From: Porphyrobacter sp. UBA7686
GTDB lineage: Bacteria > Pseudomonadota > Alphaproteobacteria > Sphingomonadales > Sphingomonadaceae
Assembly: GCA_002482865.1 (NCBI GenBank)
Contig: DLGU01000147.1
Location: forward strand, 642-6,428
Length of the DNA stretch: 5,787 bases
Reading direction: 5' to 3'
Part shown: positions 5,396 to 5,787 of the stretch, in pieces
How the letters are laid out: each line of letters opens with the position of its first letter
How positions within the stretch are numbered: the stretch's first letter is position 1
The notes under the pieces: model-generated
The model's input: only the letters and a program-made list of their open reading frames with translations
What the model was told of the DNA's origin: nothing
The model's database searches: none
Position numbers and translations under genes: made by a program

Positions 5396-5787
5396 ATGAC
5401 AGACAATACGCGCGATCTGGTGATCTTGGGCGGCGGGCTCGTCGGCATGACGCTCGCGCTGGCGGCGGCGAAGAAGGGGATGTGGAGTCACGTGATCGAC
5501 CGCGCCGATCCCGCGGAACTCACCGCCGAAGGCTTCGATGACCGCGCCACCGCGATCTCGACGGCGAGCTGGCACCTGTTCGAAAATATCGGGATCGCCG
5601 AAGGGCTCGATCAATTCGCCTGCGATATTGCCGCAATTGCGGTGACCGATCAGAACAAGCCCGGGCGGCTCGACTTCGTCCCCGGTGAAGGCGGCGGCAC
5701 GCTGGGGCGGATGTTCCCCAATCGCCGGTTGCGCCTCGCCCTGTTCGAAGCGGCCGCCAAGGAACCGCTGATCAACTGGGTCGCCAA
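5396..5787 (+). CDS. UbiH/UbiF/Coq6-family FAD-dependent hydroxylase (N-terminal part; 3' end outside window)
   Basis: Members of this flavin monooxygenase family hydroxylate the aromatic ring during ubiquinone synthesis. The 130 codons visible are about a third of a typical 400-residue member. They show the FAD-binding Rossmann start LVILGGGLVGMTLALAAAKKG with GxGxxG at residues 12-17, the acidic end of strand two (VIDRA, Asp35), the conserved FDDRATAIS motif (Arg50; FDGR-x-xAI in the family), and the PNRRLRLALFEAA helix (about 108-121) that follows in UbiH-like proteins. ATG 5396 is chosen as the start just ahead of the first strand. In-frame GTG 5387 would add three residues and has GGAG at a better 8-base spacing, so the start is unsettled. 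Which ring position it modifies cannot be told from this fragment. It is divergent from the DsbD-family gene, with no obvious functional link. Confidence 0.9.
   Translation, partial: MTDNTRDLVILGGGLVGMTLALAAAKKGMWSHVIDRADPAELTAEGFDDRATAISTASWHLFENIGIAEGLDQFACDIAAIAVTDQNKPGRLDFVPGEGGGTLGRMFPNRRLRLALFEAAAKEPLINWVA

Overview
The window is GC-rich and gene-dense, and looks like an alphaproteobacterium, probably Sphingomonadales/Erythrobacteraceae. That placement is inferred from codon use, the UvrB tail, the secreted S10 peptidase and the UbiH-type hydroxylase; it was not checked by search. There are seven protein genes, two of them cut by the window edges. No tRNA, rRNA, CRISPR array, transposase or integrase is visible, and no gap between genes exceeds about 120 bp.

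Layout. (1) 1-489 (+): the 3' end of uvrB, with helicase motif VI, the UvrB C-terminal region and the UVR domain. (2) 490-607: an AT-richer leader holding three GCGAC repeats at exact 10-bp period and an imperfect inverted repeat, followed by a hicA-hicB toxin-antitoxin pair (608-859 and 856-1080, ATGA overlap). (3) 1081-1158: a hairpin, then a C-rich stretch with G-quadruplex potential on the minus strand. (4) 1159-2664 (+): an exported S10 serine carboxypeptidase, translationally coupled by ATGA to (5) 2661-3263 (+): a lipoprotein of unknown function. (6) 5336-3249 (-): a large DsbD/ScsB-family transmembrane thiol:disulfide reductase, convergent with the lipoprotein gene and overlapping its 3' end by 15 bp. 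(7) 5396 to the window end (+): the N-terminal third of a UbiH/Coq6-family FAD hydroxylase, divergent from the reductase gene.

The most notable signal is a near-perfect 17-bp direct repeat (15/17) flanking the hicAB block. The left copy is the last coding bases of uvrB (471-487). The right copy (1094-1110) lies just past the hicB stop and still reads as the same tail (GGKP then a stop) in the corresponding frame. This suggests the toxin-antitoxin block is a roughly 623-bp insertion at the uvrB 3' end that left uvrB intact. No recombinase is present, so the mechanism is unknown.

Functionally, the peptidase, the lipoprotein and the reductase all act in or face the periplasm, so the centre of the window is an envelope cluster. 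UvrB (DNA repair) and the hydroxylase (quinone synthesis) are housekeeping flanks.
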